DNA of 64,000 nt from Marinobacter segnicrescens (GCF_900111555.1 NZ_FOHZ01000001.1:537758-601757), one strand, 5' to 3'. Numbered from the stretch's first letter, positions 52,828 through 62,906 are shown. Numbers and translations: made by a program. Notes: generated by a model from the sequence alone, not told the origin.

Positions 52828-54150
52828 TCAAAGGCCGAACGGATAGGTATCCGGCACTCCCTGCAGGGTCTTCGCGTTCAGCGGCGTCACCGCCCGTGTT
52901 TCATTGAACCAGATGTACTCGTCAAACTGCTGCGGCAGGCTTGCGTGGTAGTAATGGCTGTGCCGCTCCGTTTCGGGCCGATAGATCACCCCGATGGCCC
53001 GCTGCAGGCGCTTCGGGCGAAGCAGGTGCAGTAATTCCCCATCACCATGTCTGAGTGGCACCAGCGCCCGTTCAACGCCACTGCCATGGAAGGCCAGCTC
53101 ATAACTGTCGGCAAGTGAGGGATTGACCGATTTGACCTCCGCCTCGCCGCCCCAGTCGGATGCTGCCATCACCGTACCCTGGTGGGTGCCGAAGCCAATG
53201 CTGAACAGGTCGTCGCCATAACGTGCCCGGGCCAGTCGGCCAATGTTGTATTCACCCCTGCGCACCATGTCGGTGGCGTCACTGTCACCGACATGGGAGT
53301 TGTGGGCCCAGACAATGCCGCGACTGTTCTCACCGTAATGTTCCAGCAGCCGTTCCAGGGTGGAGAACATATGGGTATCCCGCAGGTTCCAGGCATTGGC
53401 ATCACTGAAGAACATGGTGCGATAGTATTCTTCGGCGCTGGCTACGAGGTTGGCATTCTGCAGGGCATCGAAGAGCGATTCACCATCGTGCCTGGCAAGC
53501 TCACGACGATGCTGGTAAAGGTTTGCCAGGGTGGCAAGGATATCGTCCTCACAACTGCGGAAACGGGGGTTCAATGCAGTTCTTGCGTAGTTGACCGGGT
53601 CATCCCGGTACGGCAGCAAGCACTGGTAGCTGGCCAGGGCCTGCTTCGCCAGGTCCGGCTCATGGCGACGAAGGTAGGCCAGCACTTCGTCCAGGGACAG
53701 GTACAGGCTGTACAGGTCCAGCCCGTGGAACCCTACCCGGCCGGGTTCCGGGCGGTCCAGGTTCCAGCGCCGAAGCCAGTCAACGAACAATCGTACCTCG
53801 TCATTACGCCACATCCAGGTGGGGAAGCGGGCAAACGCCGTCCACTCCGATGAAGGGGTACGTCGGTCACGCACATAATGATCCACCCGCGAGGCGTCCG
53901 GCCAGTCGCCTTCAATAGCCACAAAGTCAAAGTGCAGGCGTTCGATCAGTTGGCGGGTGATTCGCGCCCGGGCTGCATAGAACTCGGACGTTCCGTGGGA
54001 CGCCTCGCCGATCATTACCACCCGGGCATTTCCGATGCGTCGCATCAGGCCATCCATGGGCATATCCTGGAGCGTATCAAAGGGAATCGCGACCTGGGAC
54101 AGCCGCTTTGAAATGGACGTGATTGCCGAGCTTGCGTGCATGCTTTTCAT
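52828..54150 (-). CDS. Erythromycin-esterase-like protein
   Basis: A 440-residue member of the erythromycin esterase family (EreA/EreB-like). The active-site blocks are VVMIGEASHGTSEFYAARAR (Glu and His), FVAIEGDWPDASRVDHYVRD and IVWAHNSHVGDSDATD. In most environmental genomes these proteins are not antibiotic resistance genes, and their substrates are unknown. It follows the acyl carrier protein by 62 bases on the same strand and lies convergent to the phosphoribosyltransferase. The start at 54150 has only a weak ribosome site; ATG 54141 is an alternative. Confidence 0.88.
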   Translation of the reverse strand: MKSMHASSAITSISKRLSQVAIPFDTLQDMPMDGLMRRIGNARVVMIGEASHGTSEFYAARARITRQLIERLHFDFVAIEGDWPDASRVDHYVRDRRTPSSEWTAFARFPTWMWRNDEVRLFVDWLRRWNLDRPEPGRVGFHGLDLYSLYLSLDEVLAYLRRHEPDLAKQALASYQCLLPYRDDPVNYARTALNPRFRSCEDDILATLANLYQHRRELARHDGESLFDALQNANLVASAEEYYRTMFFSDANAWNLRDTHMFSTLERLLEHYGENSRGIVWAHNSHVGDSDATDMVRRGEYNIGRLARARYGDDLFSIGFGTHQGTVMAASDWGGEAEVKSVNPSLADSYELAFHGSGVERALVPLRHGDGELLHLLRPKRLQRAIGVIYRPETERHSHYYHASLPQQFDEYIWFNETRAVTPLNAKTLQGVPDTYPFGL

Positions 54151-54212
54151 CCCCCACTGAAATAATCCTTGTTCATGGATCACCCCGGACGAGCAGGCTC
54201 CAACCTGCCCCG

Positions 54213-54455
54213 TCAGACCCGTTCCTGCAGGTAATCCAGCAGGTCCGCAACGCACCGCATGCGCGCGTAGTCCTGGTCGGGAATGTTCACACCCAGCCGC
54301 TTGTGTACCGCGGCTGCCAGGTTAAGCAGGTCCATGGAATCCAGGTCGTATTCGTCCTGCAGGCTGGCCCTGTCGTCAAACGTGGCCATGTCGATGTCCG
54401 GTGCCACATCCGACAACTCCTCCAGCACCGCCTTGCGCAATTCGTCCCGATTCAC
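54213..54455 (-). CDS. Acyl carrier protein
   Basis: An 80-residue acyl carrier protein with the phosphopantetheine site DEYDLDSMDLLNL (Ser in DSMD). It starts with GTG overlapping the E2 stop as GTGA, so it is coupled to the dehydrogenase genes. ACP is unusual within a 2-oxoacid dehydrogenase operon and may accept the acyl group from E2 or serve a small biosynthetic step. It is not the housekeeping AcpP; the flanking residues differ from that protein. Confidence 0.92.
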   Translation of the reverse strand: MNRDELRKAVLEELSDVAPDIDMATFDDRASLQDEYDLDSMDLLNLAAAVHKRLGVNIPDQDYARMRCVADLLDYLQERV

Positions 54456-55693
54456 AGTGCCTCCGGTTGCTGTAGTCGTTGTTCAATCTCGTTGAGAAAC
54501 AGTGCGCCAAGGTGGCCATCACAGACACGGTGATCGGCCGCCAGGGTCAGGTCCACGGCCAGGCGGACGGCGACCCCGTCCCCCACTGCCAGGGGCCGGC
54601 GGCGGGCACGACCAATGCCGATCATGGCGACCTGGGGCGGGTAGATCACACCGTAGACCGTGTCTACGCCGCGATCACCAAGGGCCGTCAAAGTGGCGGT
54701 GCCGCCTGTGATCTCGGACAGGCGCAGGCCACCTCCCCGGGCACGGCGGACAAGGTCCTGAAACCGTTGCATCAACTCCGGCAGCGACAGCTTGTCGGTG
54801 TCCGATATAGCCGGGGCCACCAGCCCGCCGCCACGCAGGTGCACCGCCATGCCCAGATTGACCTGGGGCGCAGCGGCAAAGCCCGCTTCGCCATAGTGAC
54901 CATTGAGCTCAGGATAACGGGCCAGGGCCATGGCGGTGGCTTTCATGAACAGGGCAGCAAGCAACAGCCTTTTCTCCGGCGGTTGATGCTGATTATAGTC
55001 CGCCAGCCAGGCTTCAGCCGCATGCAGGTCTACCATGGTCGCCAGGTAATAATGGGGAATCTCGCGCTTGGACCGGGTCATTGCTGCTGCGATAGTGGCG
55101 CGCATCTGCTCCCGGTCAAAGCCGCCTCCGGCGGGCGCCGGCCTGCGCCCAGGCGTCGTTCCCTGCAGGTCTCTCAGCACAACGGCGCGATCCGGTCCGC
55201 TGCCCCGGATACCCGACAGATCCACACCAGCCTCCCGGGCCCTGCGCCGGGCCGCCGGTGATGCCAGGATCCGCTCCGCAGCATGGCCACCGTTGTCGGC
55301 CGGGACTGACCCTGCAGACACCGGTTGTGACGGCAGTGGCCGGTCTTCCTTCGAAGCCTTTTCCGGCCTGGCATGCGCACCGATTGTCTCACCAGGTTCG
55401 GTGGCCGGTTTGGTGGTCCCTGGTGATGGCGTTTCCGGGCCGGGCCGACCCTTGCCGCTACCGTCACCAATCCGCGCCAGTGGCGTGCCCACATCCACTT
55501 CGGTCCCCTCTCCGACGTACAGCGCCTCGACCACGCCATCCTCGAACACCTCCACGTCCAACACCGCCTTGGAGGTTTCCACGGCTGCGATAACCTGCCC
55601 CCGGGTTACCCGATCGCCCACCTTTACCTTCCACTGGACCAGCTTGCCGACATCCATATCGGCACCCAGGGACGGCATGGTGAACTCACTCAT
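54452..55693 (-). CDS. 2-oxoacid dehydrogenase E2 (dihydrolipoyl acyltransferase)
   Basis: A 413-residue E2. An N-terminal lipoyl domain ([20 protein letters not shown], with the lipoylated Lys in [11 protein letters not shown]) is followed by a linker rich in Gly/Pro/Ser, a peripheral-subunit-binding segment ([20 protein letters not shown]) and the catalytic domain ending [19 protein letters not shown], with the active-site His in DHRVCDG. It transfers the acyl group to CoA. It is coupled to E1 (ATGA at 55690-55693) and to ACP. No E3 is encoded in the operon; the housekeeping lipoamide dehydrogenase presumably serves. Confidence 0.93.
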   Translation of the reverse strand: MSEFTMPSLGADMDVGKLVQWKVKVGDRVTRGQVIAAVETSKAVLDVEVFEDGVVEALYVGEGTEVDVGTPLARIGDGSGKGRPGPETPSPGTTKPATEPGETIGAHARPEKASKEDRPLPSQPVSAGSVPADNGGHAAERILASPAARRRAREAGVDLSGIRGSGPDRAVVLRDLQGTTPGRRPAPAGGGFDREQMRATIAAAMTRSKREIPHYYLATMVDLHAAEAWLADYNQHQPPEKRLLLAALFMKATAMALARYPELNGHYGEAGFAAAPQVNLGMAVHLRGGGLVAPAISDTDKLSLPELMQRFQDLVRRARGGGLRLSEITGGTATLTALGDRGVDTVYGVIYPPQVAMIGIGRARRRPLAVGDGVAVRLAVDLTLAADHRVCDGHLGALFLNEIEQRLQQPEAL

Positions 55694-57693
55694 GGCTTCT
55701 CTCCGAGCGTCCGGCGGGCTGCCTCCACGATCTGCTCAACCCGGGGTAAGACCAGCTGCTCAAGGTGCCGGGGGTAAGGCACCGGAACTTCCTCACTGCA
55801 GACCCGGGCCAGTGGTGCATCCAGTTCCCAGAATGCACGTTCATTCAGGATGGCCATCACTTCTCCGGCCAGGCCGCCGGTTTTCCATCCCTCATCGACA
55901 ATGACCGCCCGATGTGAGCGGGCGACAGATTCCACCAGCGTATCGGTGTCCAGGGGCCGCAGCACCCGTAAATCGACCACTTCGGCCTCGATGCCCTCTG
56001 CGGCAAGCTGTTCCGCCGCTTCCAGTGCCTTGTACAGGGAGCCCCCATAGGTGATCAGGGTAATGTCGGTGCCTGTACGCCGGATGGCCGCTTTCTCTAT
56101 GTCCACACCCTGCGGTTGCGGCGTAAGTTCGGCGGTGTGGTTGTAGAGCATCACATGCTCGAAGATCAGTACCGGGTTGGGGTCCTGCAGTGCGGCCCAG
56201 AGCATGTACCGGGCATCTTCCACCGTAGCCGGTGCCAGCACACGAAGACCGGGCACATGGGTGTACCAGTTTTCCAGGCTGTGGGAGTGCTGTGCCGCCA
56301 CCTGCCGCCCGGCGCCGGTTGCCATGCGGATCACCACCGGCACATTGAACTGGCCACCGGACATGTGCAGCAATGCAGCGGCCGTATTGACGATCTGGTC
56401 CATGGCCAGCAGGCTGAAATTCACGGTCATGATTTCCACGATGGGCCGCATGCCCCCGAGGGCCGCCCCCAGCCCGGCGCCGGTAAAGCCGTTCTCCGCC
56501 AGCGGTGTGTCCCTAACACGATCGGCCCCGAACTCGGCAAACAGGTCACGGGTAACCGCATAGCAACCACCATAGCGCCCGATGTCCTCCCCCATGAGGA
56601 ATACCCGCTCATCGTGCTCAAGGGCTTCCTGCAAACCGCGATTGAACGCCTCTCGCATGCTGGTTTGTGAGGGTTCCGACTCCGGTGCCGGTGGTGGCGC
56701 CAAGGGACTGGGCAAAGGGAGGGAAACATAGTCGTGCAGGGTTTCCGGCGGCTCCCAGTCGGCGTTCTCGGCGAACTGGACCGCCTTGTCGATCTCTTCG
56801 GTGATTTCCTTTTCCAGGGCCTCCCGCTCGCCCTCCTGGATAAGCCCGGTCTGTGCCATCCAGTCGGCCAGGCGGACAATGGGGTCCTTTTCCTTCCAGG
56901 CCTCCACTTCTGCCGGGTCCCGGTAAAGTTGAGGGTCGAACATGGAGTGGGCACGGAACCGGTAGGTGTCGCATTCGATCAATCGTGGTCCCTTTCCGGA
57001 ACGTGCCGCATCGAGGGCGTTGCGGGCAGCCGCCTCCACCTGGACCACGCTCATGCCATCCACCCGCTCGGACGGTACGCCAATGGCTTCCGACTTGTGA
57101 TAGACCTCGCCCCGGGCATGTTCAACGTCCAGGGGCGTCCCCATGGCGTAGTGATTGTTTTCACAGATGAATACAACCGGCAACTGCCAGAGTGCCGCCA
57201 GGTTCAGGCTTTCGTAGAACACGCCTTCCGAGGCGGCGCCCTCACCAAAAAAGCAGACCGTTGCCCGGGTGCGGCCCTGCATTTTGTCTGCCAGCGCCAG
57301 CCCCACCGCCATGGGAATTCCGCCACCGACAATGGCATTGCCGCCAAAGAACCGGGTATCGGCGTCGAACAGGTGCATGGAACCACCCCGCCCCATGGCG
57401 CAGCCCGACACCTTGCCGTACATCTCCGCCATGACCCGCTCCATGGAGATACCCTTGAGCAGGGCATGGCCATGTTCCCGGTAGGTGGCCACGACGGCCT
57501 CGTCCTCGGTCAGATTGAACATGACGCCGGCGCCAACGGCCTCCTCGCCGATGCAGACATGGAGGAAGCCACGGATTTTTTCCTGCGTGTACAGTTCCAC
57601 ACAGCGTTCTTCAAATCGTCGCGCACGCAGCATGTCCCGAAGCAGGCGAAGCGCGTGCTCACGGGACATCCTGGGTTTCCCGGAAGCACTCAT
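55690..57693 (-). CDS. 2-oxoacid dehydrogenase E1, fused alpha-beta subunits
   Basis: A 667-residue fusion of the two E1 subunits, normally separate genes in acetoin or branched-chain dehydrogenases. The alpha half (1-330) has the thiamine diphosphate motif [20 protein letters not shown] ... FICENN and [13 protein letters not shown]; a Pro/Ala/Glu linker ([14 protein letters not shown]) leads to the beta half (from 340) with [20 protein letters not shown] and IVTVNFS-like segments (here [17 protein letters not shown]). It decarboxylates a 2-oxoacid such as pyruvate, 2-oxobutyrate or acetoin; the substrate is not certain. Translationally coupled on both sides. Confidence 0.92.
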   Translation of the reverse strand: MSASGKPRMSREHALRLLRDMLRARRFEERCVELYTQEKIRGFLHVCIGEEAVGAGVMFNLTEDEAVVATYREHGHALLKGISMERVMAEMYGKVSGCAMGRGGSMHLFDADTRFFGGNAIVGGGIPMAVGLALADKMQGRTRATVCFFGEGAASEGVFYESLNLAALWQLPVVFICENNHYAMGTPLDVEHARGEVYHKSEAIGVPSERVDGMSVVQVEAAARNALDAARSGKGPRLIECDTYRFRAHSMFDPQLYRDPAEVEAWKEKDPIVRLADWMAQTGLIQEGEREALEKEITEEIDKAVQFAENADWEPPETLHDYVSLPLPSPLAPPPAPESEPSQTSMREAFNRGLQEALEHDERVFLMGEDIGRYGGCYAVTRDLFAEFGADRVRDTPLAENGFTGAGLGAALGGMRPIVEIMTVNFSLLAMDQIVNTAAALLHMSGGQFNVPVVIRMATGAGRQVAAQHSHSLENWYTHVPGLRVLAPATVEDARYMLWAALQDPNPVLIFEHVMLYNHTAELTPQPQGVDIEKAAIRRTGTDITLITYGGSLYKALEAAEQLAAEGIEAEVVDLRVLRPLDTDTLVESVARSHRAVIVDEGWKTGGLAGEVMAILNERAFWELDAPLARVCSEEVPVPYPRHLEQLVLPRVEQIVEAARRTLGEKP

Positions 57694-59420
57694 TGCGCAC
57701 CTCCGCTCTCCAGGGTGGAAGTATCACCTTCCGGCAGGCCCAGTTCCCGCGCCCGCAGCAAGCGGCGCATGATCTTGCCGCTGCGGGTGCGTGGCAGTTC
57801 TTCCCGGAAATCGATCTGCCGTGGCGCTACTGCCGGCCCCAGCCTTTTTCGGGCCAGGCCCATCAGCTCCTTGCGCAGTCTCTCATCCGCTTGATAGCCC
57901 GGTTTGAGGGCGACAAAGGCCTTCACGGTTTCTCCCGCAATCTCGTCAGGTACGCCGATAACACCAGCCTCCGCTACGGCGGGGTGCTCCAGCAGCACGC
58001 TTTCCACCTCGAACGGGCCAATCAGGTGCCCCGACGACTTGATAACGTCATCGTCACGGCCGACAAACCAGTAGTAACCATCGGCGTCCCGGCGTGCCAG
58101 GTCACCGGTGAGATACCAGTCACCGACGAAGCTGTTGCGGTATTTCTCTTTCTGGTGAAGATAGCCACGGAACATGGAAGGCCAGCCCTTTTTCAGCACC
58201 AGCTCGCCCGTCTCGTCCGGTTCCGTGATCAGCTCGATGCCGGTTTCGGTCTTCCGGGCCAGGGCCGCCTCCACACCGGGGATGGGCTTACCCATGGAGC
58301 CGGGACGAACCTCCATGGAGGCATAGTTGCTGATCATGATGCCGCCGGTCTCTGTCTGCCACCAGTTGTCGTGAAAGGGCTTGCCCAGCACCTTGCGGCC
58401 CCAGATAACGGCTTCCGGATTGAGGGGCTCGCCAACACTGGCCATGAACCGGAGCGACGACAGGTCATGGGCCCGAGGCAGTTCCGGACCCAGCTTGATC
58501 AACATGCGGATGGCGGTGGGTGCGGTGTACCAGACGGCAACTTTCTGGTCCTGGATGATCCGGTACCAACGCTCGGCGTCGAACTCGGCCTCGTCCACCA
58601 CCATGGTCACACCATTGGTCAGCGGCGCGATGATGCCGTAGGAGGTGCCCGTCACCCAGCCCGGGTCGGCAGTACACCAGTAAATGTCACCCGGGTGCAT
58701 GTCCAGCACGTAGCGACCGGTCATGTGATGGTTCACTACGGCCTCGTGCACATGCAGGGCGCCCTTGGGCTTGCCCGTCGTGCCGCTGGTAAAATGCAGA
58801 AGCGCCGGATCTTCCGGGTCCATGGCCCGGGTGGCGTACTGATCACTGGCGGCCGCCATCAGCGACGCGGCATCCTCGGTTCCGGGTGGCGCCTCGTCGA
58901 GCTGGTCAATCAGCAATACATGGCGTATCGACGGTGTGTCTGCTACCCAGTCCGCGACTTTTTTCCGATACAACCGCTCGCTGGTGACCAGCACCGCTGG
59001 CTCACCGATTTCCACGCGCTGACGAATGGGTTCCGGGCCGAAGGCAGGAAACAGGGGCGTGAACACACAGCCGTGCTTGAGGGTACCCAGCACCGCTGCA
59101 TAAAGATCCGGAATCCGATGGGACAGACCGTAGACCCGTTCGCCGGGCCTGACCCCCAGATCCTGCAGCACATTGGCAAATCGCGCGGCGCGCTCGTTCA
59201 GGGCCCGGTAGCTGATATCCACCGGGGTTTGACTGTCACGGGGCATAAAGCGGATGGCGGTGCGTTCTGCCACCTCTGTGCCCATATGCCGGTCCAGCGC
59301 CTCGAAGGCGATATTGAGCCGACCATCGCCCATGCCTGCCAGTTCCCGCCAGGCCTGGGCCCAGGAAAAACTGGCACAAAACTGCTCGTAATCCGGCAGA
59401 TTAACCGAACTCGCCTGCAT
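57690..59420 (-). CDS. Acetyl-CoA synthetase-like enzyme
   Basis: A 576-residue AMP-forming ligase close to short acetyl-CoA synthetases: [20 protein letters not shown] (P-loop), [20 protein letters not shown], the W-rich acetate pocket region [36 protein letters not shown] and the C-terminal Lys in [13 protein letters not shown]. It makes acetyl- or propionyl-CoA from the acid. It is the first gene of an operon coupled by 4-base overlaps to E1, E2 and ACP. GAGGAACTAC precedes the ATG. Together the operon would convert acetate and 2-oxoacids to acyl-CoA. Confidence 0.93.
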   Translation of the reverse strand: MQASSVNLPDYEQFCASFSWAQAWRELAGMGDGRLNIAFEALDRHMGTEVAERTAIRFMPRDSQTPVDISYRALNERAARFANVLQDLGVRPGERVYGLSHRIPDLYAAVLGTLKHGCVFTPLFPAFGPEPIRQRVEIGEPAVLVTSERLYRKKVADWVADTPSIRHVLLIDQLDEAPPGTEDAASLMAAASDQYATRAMDPEDPALLHFTSGTTGKPKGALHVHEAVVNHHMTGRYVLDMHPGDIYWCTADPGWVTGTSYGIIAPLTNGVTMVVDEAEFDAERWYRIIQDQKVAVWYTAPTAIRMLIKLGPELPRAHDLSSLRFMASVGEPLNPEAVIWGRKVLGKPFHDNWWQTETGGIMISNYASMEVRPGSMGKPIPGVEAALARKTETGIELITEPDETGELVLKKGWPSMFRGYLHQKEKYRNSFVGDWYLTGDLARRDADGYYWFVGRDDDVIKSSGHLIGPFEVESVLLEHPAVAEAGVIGVPDEIAGETVKAFVALKPGYQADERLRKELMGLARKRLGPAVAPRQIDFREELPRTRSGKIMRRLLRARELGLPEGDTSTLESGGAQ

Positions 59421-59553
59421 GTAGTTCCTCCCGATGATAGAGGTTCCTTTCCATGCATGAGCTTAGTCGAGAATTGCTTTGACGATGACGGCAAGTTGCG
59501 ACGAGCCGCCCCAGGACCACCAGAATCTGATGGCCCTGGGCCCAAAGCGGCCC

Positions 59554-60027
59554 TCAGGCTTCAGCGAGGGCGGTAGCTTTGGTGGCAGTATGCATGCCCG
59601 CATGGTCGATAAACTCACCACGACCGCCCTGCTCCAGCGCCTGGCGCATCAGGTCGGGAATGGGCATTTTCTCAACGGTTTCCGGATGTACAGTCACGCC
59701 GATCATCTCGCCCTTTGCCAGGAACTGTCCCGTGCGGGCGTTGGTGATGTCCATATCCAGGGTGAACGACGTATTGCCGATATGCCCGGGCTGGACGGTG
59801 ATTTCCAGCTGGTCCCGGTAACGCGCCGGGGCTTTCCATTCGATGGTCAGCTTGACCACCTGGTAGTCAAAGCCGCCACCGGGCAGCTGGTCCTGCTCGC
59901 AGATGTGGTGGAGGAATTCGGTCGCAGCCAGGTCGATGTAATCACCGTAGCGGGCATTGAAAACCACTTTCTGGGCATCGCATTCGCCGTAGCGGACTTG
60001 CATGTAATAGCGAAACGGGGTGTCCAT
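59554..60027 (-). CDS. Acyl-CoA thioesterase (YbgC/FadM-type)
   Basis: A 157-residue single hotdog thioesterase. The YMQVRYGECDAQKVVFNARY motif (catalytic Asp in ECD) and the YGDYIDLAATEFLH segment match the 4-HBT/YbgC group that hydrolyses short to long acyl-CoAs. The ATG at 60027 follows AAAAGGAGT and an A/C-rich leader; earlier codons would add an unlikely 44-residue leader. It lies 133 bases upstream of the acetyl-CoA synthetase on the same strand and may belong to the same operon. Confidence 0.9.
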   Translation of the reverse strand: MDTPFRYYMQVRYGECDAQKVVFNARYGDYIDLAATEFLHHICEQDQLPGGGFDYQVVKLTIEWKAPARYRDQLEITVQPGHIGNTSFTLDMDITNARTGQFLAKGEMIGVTVHPETVEKMPIPDLMRQALEQGGRGEFIDHAGMHTATKATALAEA

Positions 60028-60032
60028 GAATA

Positions 60033-60051
60033 CTCCTTTTATCGTTGTTTT
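60033..60051 (-). promoter_or_regulatory. A/C-rich leader (Crc/Hfq-like CA motif) before thioesterase
   Basis: The minus strand reads AAAACAACGAT and AAAAGGAG, directly before the ATG at 60027. One position differs from the AAYAAYAA pattern. Confidence 0.35.
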
Positions 60052-60229
60052 ATATGGGGGTCTGCCGTACCGGTTGCATGCCACCATTTGCCGGCCGCAT
60101 TCCAGTCGGGCGCCGTAGTTTGAAAAGGAATTATGGCAGATAGCAATGAAACTATTCACCCCCTCGACCAGGCAGTGGTGGGCTACAACCCACCAGGCGG
60201 ATTACTGCGAGGAATAGCAGGCGAATCGG

Positions 60230-61048
60230 TCAGACCGCGGGACGGGGAAGCTGCCCGGCTACCATAAATCTGTCGGCAGGGAATTCCGCGGCGGTAGAGG
60301 TACCATCACGCTCCGTCACGACAATGGATACGTGCTCTCGGGTGGTCACGGCAATCATCGGCCGAAAATTACTCGGCTGACGCCGCCGGAAGGCTTTTGG
60401 CGTGAACACCCCCCAGTTGAGGCCCACTGCGTTCAACCCCGACTTGGACTTTCCTGCAGCCCTGTCTTCGGCGTCGGGAGCCCGAAGCCCCACCTGCACT
60501 GCCCGGGCTGAAATAAACTGGAACGCCTGAACACCAGCTTCCCGCATCTCGCCCCCCAGAGCCTGGGTAAACGCATAATCCGACGGATGGGTCAGCTGGT
60601 CCCGAACATCGCGCCAGGCGGACGATTGAAGCTGGAGCCCCTTTTCCACCCCTACCGACGCTTCAAAGATTGTATGGTGGGATTTGACCGGCCTGGGGAA
60701 CGGCTTTGTAGTGTCCCGAACGAACACCAGCCGGTAATAAGCGGTTTCCACCAACGCCGTTTGAGTGTCGGCAGAACCGTAAAACAGGCTTTTCTCGAAG
60801 ACACGCCCGAAGCGAGAGCCATAACGCAGCGGCGGATATCGAAACGGCGTTTTTAACAGGTAGTGCAGCCCACGATCAGTGTGGGTGTAAGGTGGCTTGC
60901 TTTCTTCCAGTAGCTCTTCAAGGCGAGACTGCTCTTCAGCGGTGTCGACGATATCGGTGGTGGCGGATTTCTCCTGGGTTTCCGCCACCCGGTAAACCTG
61001 CCCCTTGAGTGGCCCCGTCTGGGTGTATATTCGCTCCAGGTAGCTCAA
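60230..61048 (-). CDS. RES-domain toxin (NAD+ phosphorylase type)
   Basis: A 272-residue RES-family toxin. The RES core holds the conserved Arg in GLHYLLKTPFRYPPLRYGSR, then LFYGSADTQTALVETAYYRL, with Ser and Glu of the motif. Known RES toxins deplete NAD+ when freed from the antitoxin. The start codon is TTG, overlapping the antitoxin stop as TTGA; this lowers translation relative to the antitoxin. It forms a type II pair with the upstream Xre/MbcA-like gene. Confidence 0.9.
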   Translation of the reverse strand: MSYLERIYTQTGPLKGQVYRVAETQEKSATTDIVDTAEEQSRLEELLEESKPPYTHTDRGLHYLLKTPFRYPPLRYGSRFGRVFEKSLFYGSADTQTALVETAYYRLVFVRDTTKPFPRPVKSHHTIFEASVGVEKGLQLQSSAWRDVRDQLTHPSDYAFTQALGGEMREAGVQAFQFISARAVQVGLRAPDAEDRAAGKSKSGLNAVGLNWGVFTPKAFRRRQPSNFRPMIAVTTREHVSIVVTERDGTSTAAEFPADRFMVAGQLPRPAV

Positions 61049-61410
61049 ACCTTGCCCCGGATGGCATCGAGGTACATCACTACCCGCACCAGGCCCTCGC
61101 AGGTTTTCATCGTCTGCAGGGGCGCCTGGCCGAAGTACTCATTATCAGTGGTTAGCCAGTGCCGCATATTGTCCCGGTCGCCACCGACCAGCGCATAAAG
61201 CCCCCGGTATACACGAACAAACATAAGCGCCAGTTCGCCGGACTTTGACTGCGGATCAATGCCGTCGCGAGTGATGCCGGTACGATCCCGTCCAACGATC
61301 TTTGACACGTCAGCCTTGGCAACCCCCATGGCATCGGCGGCATTAAAAAGCGCCTTGGCGAGCAAAGTGCGATCGTTGGTCCGGTTTTGCGTGGCGGCGG
61401 CCAGGGTCAT
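61045..61410 (-). CDS. Xre/MbcA/ParS-type antitoxin
   Basis: A 121-residue antitoxin of the RES partner family: an N-terminal helix-turn-helix region (LFNAADAMGVAKADVSKIVG) and the C-terminal MbcA/ParS/DUF2384 domain (GDRDNMRHWLTTDNEYFGQA, followed by EGLVRVVMYLDAIRG). It neutralises the RES toxin by direct binding and probably represses its own promoter. The ATG at 61410 follows GAGGAG; GTG 61413 is possible. A short inverted repeat AGTGCATTATCACT overlapping the promoter (61445-61458) is a candidate operator. Confidence 0.92.
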   Translation of the reverse strand: MTLAAATQNRTNDRTLLAKALFNAADAMGVAKADVSKIVGRDRTGITRDGIDPQSKSGELALMFVRVYRGLYALVGGDRDNMRHWLTTDNEYFGQAPLQTMKTCEGLVRVVMYLDAIRGKV

Positions 61411-61555
61411 CACTTTTCTCCTCGTGAACTGCTCTGTCCAGTATAGTGCATTATCACTTAGTGGGGCTATTCCGGGGAATTTTCACGATAAAGCTGTGTA
61501 AGCTGTGATAGTGGTAGCGGAAGGTTATGAGCCCGACGGTCGCTTGCCCCCACCG

Positions 61556-61993
61556 TCAGTACAGGTAAACCGCCTGGAACTCAGCCACCTTGGCCGCCCG
61601 TTCATCCCGGAACACGAGCACGTCACCATCCACCGTCCAACTGACAGTGTCTTTCAGTGCCTTCAGGAATAACGCTTCCTGTTGCATCACCTCCCGACAG
61701 GCCATCAGCGTGGTAACCAGGTTCCGGAACCTGAGCTGATCATCATCCAGCTGATAACGGCCGGAAAGGTTATTACACCCGGTTGAACCTGCAAGACGCT
61801 GACCCTCCTGGTGCAGTACCAGGTGTGGCTCCCGGTGTCCCTCGATAACTGTCACTCCTGGTTCTTCCAGACTCACCAGTTTCCAGTAGGTATTCAGCAA
61901 CGGCTGGTCCGGCACCGACTGACCGGTTGCACACCCCGTCACGACCGCAAACAACAAAAGCAACACCGTGCGCCTGATAACTCCCTCAGTCAT
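61556..61993 (-). CDS. META-domain lipoprotein (HslJ-like)
   Basis: A 145-residue protein of the META/HslJ family. The signal peptide TVLLLLFAVVTGCATG ends in a lipobox (VTGC), so it is probably an outer-membrane or periplasmic lipoprotein. The META core is LLNTYWKLVSLEEPGVTVIE, PHLVLHQEGQRLAGSTGCNN and LVTTLMACREVMQQEALFL, with the paired cysteines typical of the family. HslJ is linked to novobiocin tolerance in E. coli, but the molecular role is unknown. The ATG at 61993 follows GGAGAG. Confidence 0.9.
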   Translation of the reverse strand: MTEGVIRRTVLLLLFAVVTGCATGQSVPDQPLLNTYWKLVSLEEPGVTVIEGHREPHLVLHQEGQRLAGSTGCNNLSGRYQLDDDQLRFRNLVTTLMACREVMQQEALFLKALKDTVSWTVDGDVLVFRDERAAKVAEFQAVYLY

Positions 61994-62246
61994 GCGACTC
62001 TCCTGGCCAGAACATTTAAGCACTGAAATGTTTTACGATGCCCGGGAATCTTATCACCCTTTCCAGGCGCGACTCTCACAGGCCGAGGGGACGTAGGGGT
62101 TATCCTCAACAGAAAATCTTCAAATAGCCGTTGACAGCCCTCCGCCGAATCCTTAATATACGCACCACGTTGAGCGGTGAAGCAAACAGAAAACACTGCT
62201 AAAACAAAAAGTTAACCAGAACTTTTTGTGATGACGACAAGTTTGA

Positions 62247-62323
<77 letters not shown>

Positions 62324-62326
62324 TAT

Positions 62327-62370
62327 AAAAGAAAGGCAGATCAGTTACTTACTGGTCTGCCTTTCTTGTT
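62327..62370 (+). terminator. Terminator after tRNA-fMet
   Basis: AAGAAAGGCAGA (62329-62340) pairs with TCTGCCTTTCTT (62356-62367), a perfect 12-bp stem with extra inner pairs (CAGT/ACTG), followed by GTTTC. Confidence 0.85.
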
Positions 62371-62462
62371 TCTGCTCTCCGCATTTTCCTCCGTGCCGTG
62401 GCCGTGCCCTAACTGTGCCATTTGTTCTTAAGCCTATAGTAGCCTCCTATGAACTTTGACCA

Positions 62463-62480
62463 TAAGGCACCCTAAGGCAC
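62463..62480 (+). repeat. Direct repeat between tRNA and integrase, possible arm sites
   Basis: TAAGGCAC (62463-62470) and TAAGGCAC (62473-62480), two bases apart, in the 227-base gap after the tRNA. Nearby GTGCC repeats occur at 62392-62433. They may be integrase arm-type sites; this is inference from position. Confidence 0.35.
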
Positions 62481-62550
62481 GCCCTGCTTCTCTCCTTCAG
62501 AAACGGCATAACGATTTAATAGCTTCCATGCTGACGGTAGTCCACGGATC

Positions 62551-62778
62551 TCAGTTTCCGTCCTTTATATGGGTCACAAGCTGTTCGATCTCACAATCGA
62601 AATAGTTGCACAGCTTATCCAGGTTGTCCGTCACTGTACTGTGTCCTGGATGGTTAATGATCTTGGATAGCGTCATCCGGTTGATCCCCGTTTCCTTGGC
62701 AATTTCCCCAATCGTAATGCGTCGCTTTTCTGCGAATTCCTTGTCTGCGATGAGCTCTTTTAGGTGATAGCGAATCAT
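62551..62778 (-). CDS. Helix-turn-helix regulator (Cro/CI-like)
   Basis: A 75-residue DNA-binding protein of the YozG/HTH_26-like family: MIRYHLKELIADKEFAEKRR and ITIGEIAKETGINRMTLSKI with NPGHSTVTDNLDKLCNYF. It is divergent from the excisionase-like gene, with inverted-repeat sites in between (62848-62879), so it is probably the element's repressor and autoregulates. Confidence 0.85.
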   Translation of the reverse strand: MIRYHLKELIADKEFAEKRRITIGEIAKETGINRMTLSKIINHPGHSTVTDNLDKLCNYFDCEIEQLVTHIKDGN

Positions 62779-62847
62779 CTTCCCGCCATTTGATCATAAA
62801 AAGTATCAAACGACACTTGCAATTATCAGCAAGAGGCGTATATTGAT

Positions 62848-62879
62848 GATCAAGTGATATTTTTTATTATCATTTGATC
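62848..62879. promoter_or_regulatory. Operator between divergent regulator and excisionase genes
   Basis: GATCAAGTGATA (62848-62859), eight-base AT spacer, TATCATTTGATC (62868-62879): 11 of 12 paired. A further half-site ATTTGATC lies at 62788. A likely repressor operator. Confidence 0.55.
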
Positions 62880-62906
62880 GCTTGGACAATAGAGGATGAT
62901 ATTCGC

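Noticed and set aside
57693..59576. Long open frame (627 codons) on the plus strand opposite the acetyl-CoA synthetase
   Set aside because: No family motifs, composition of a GC-rich antisense shadow, and the opposite strand carries all adenylation motifs.
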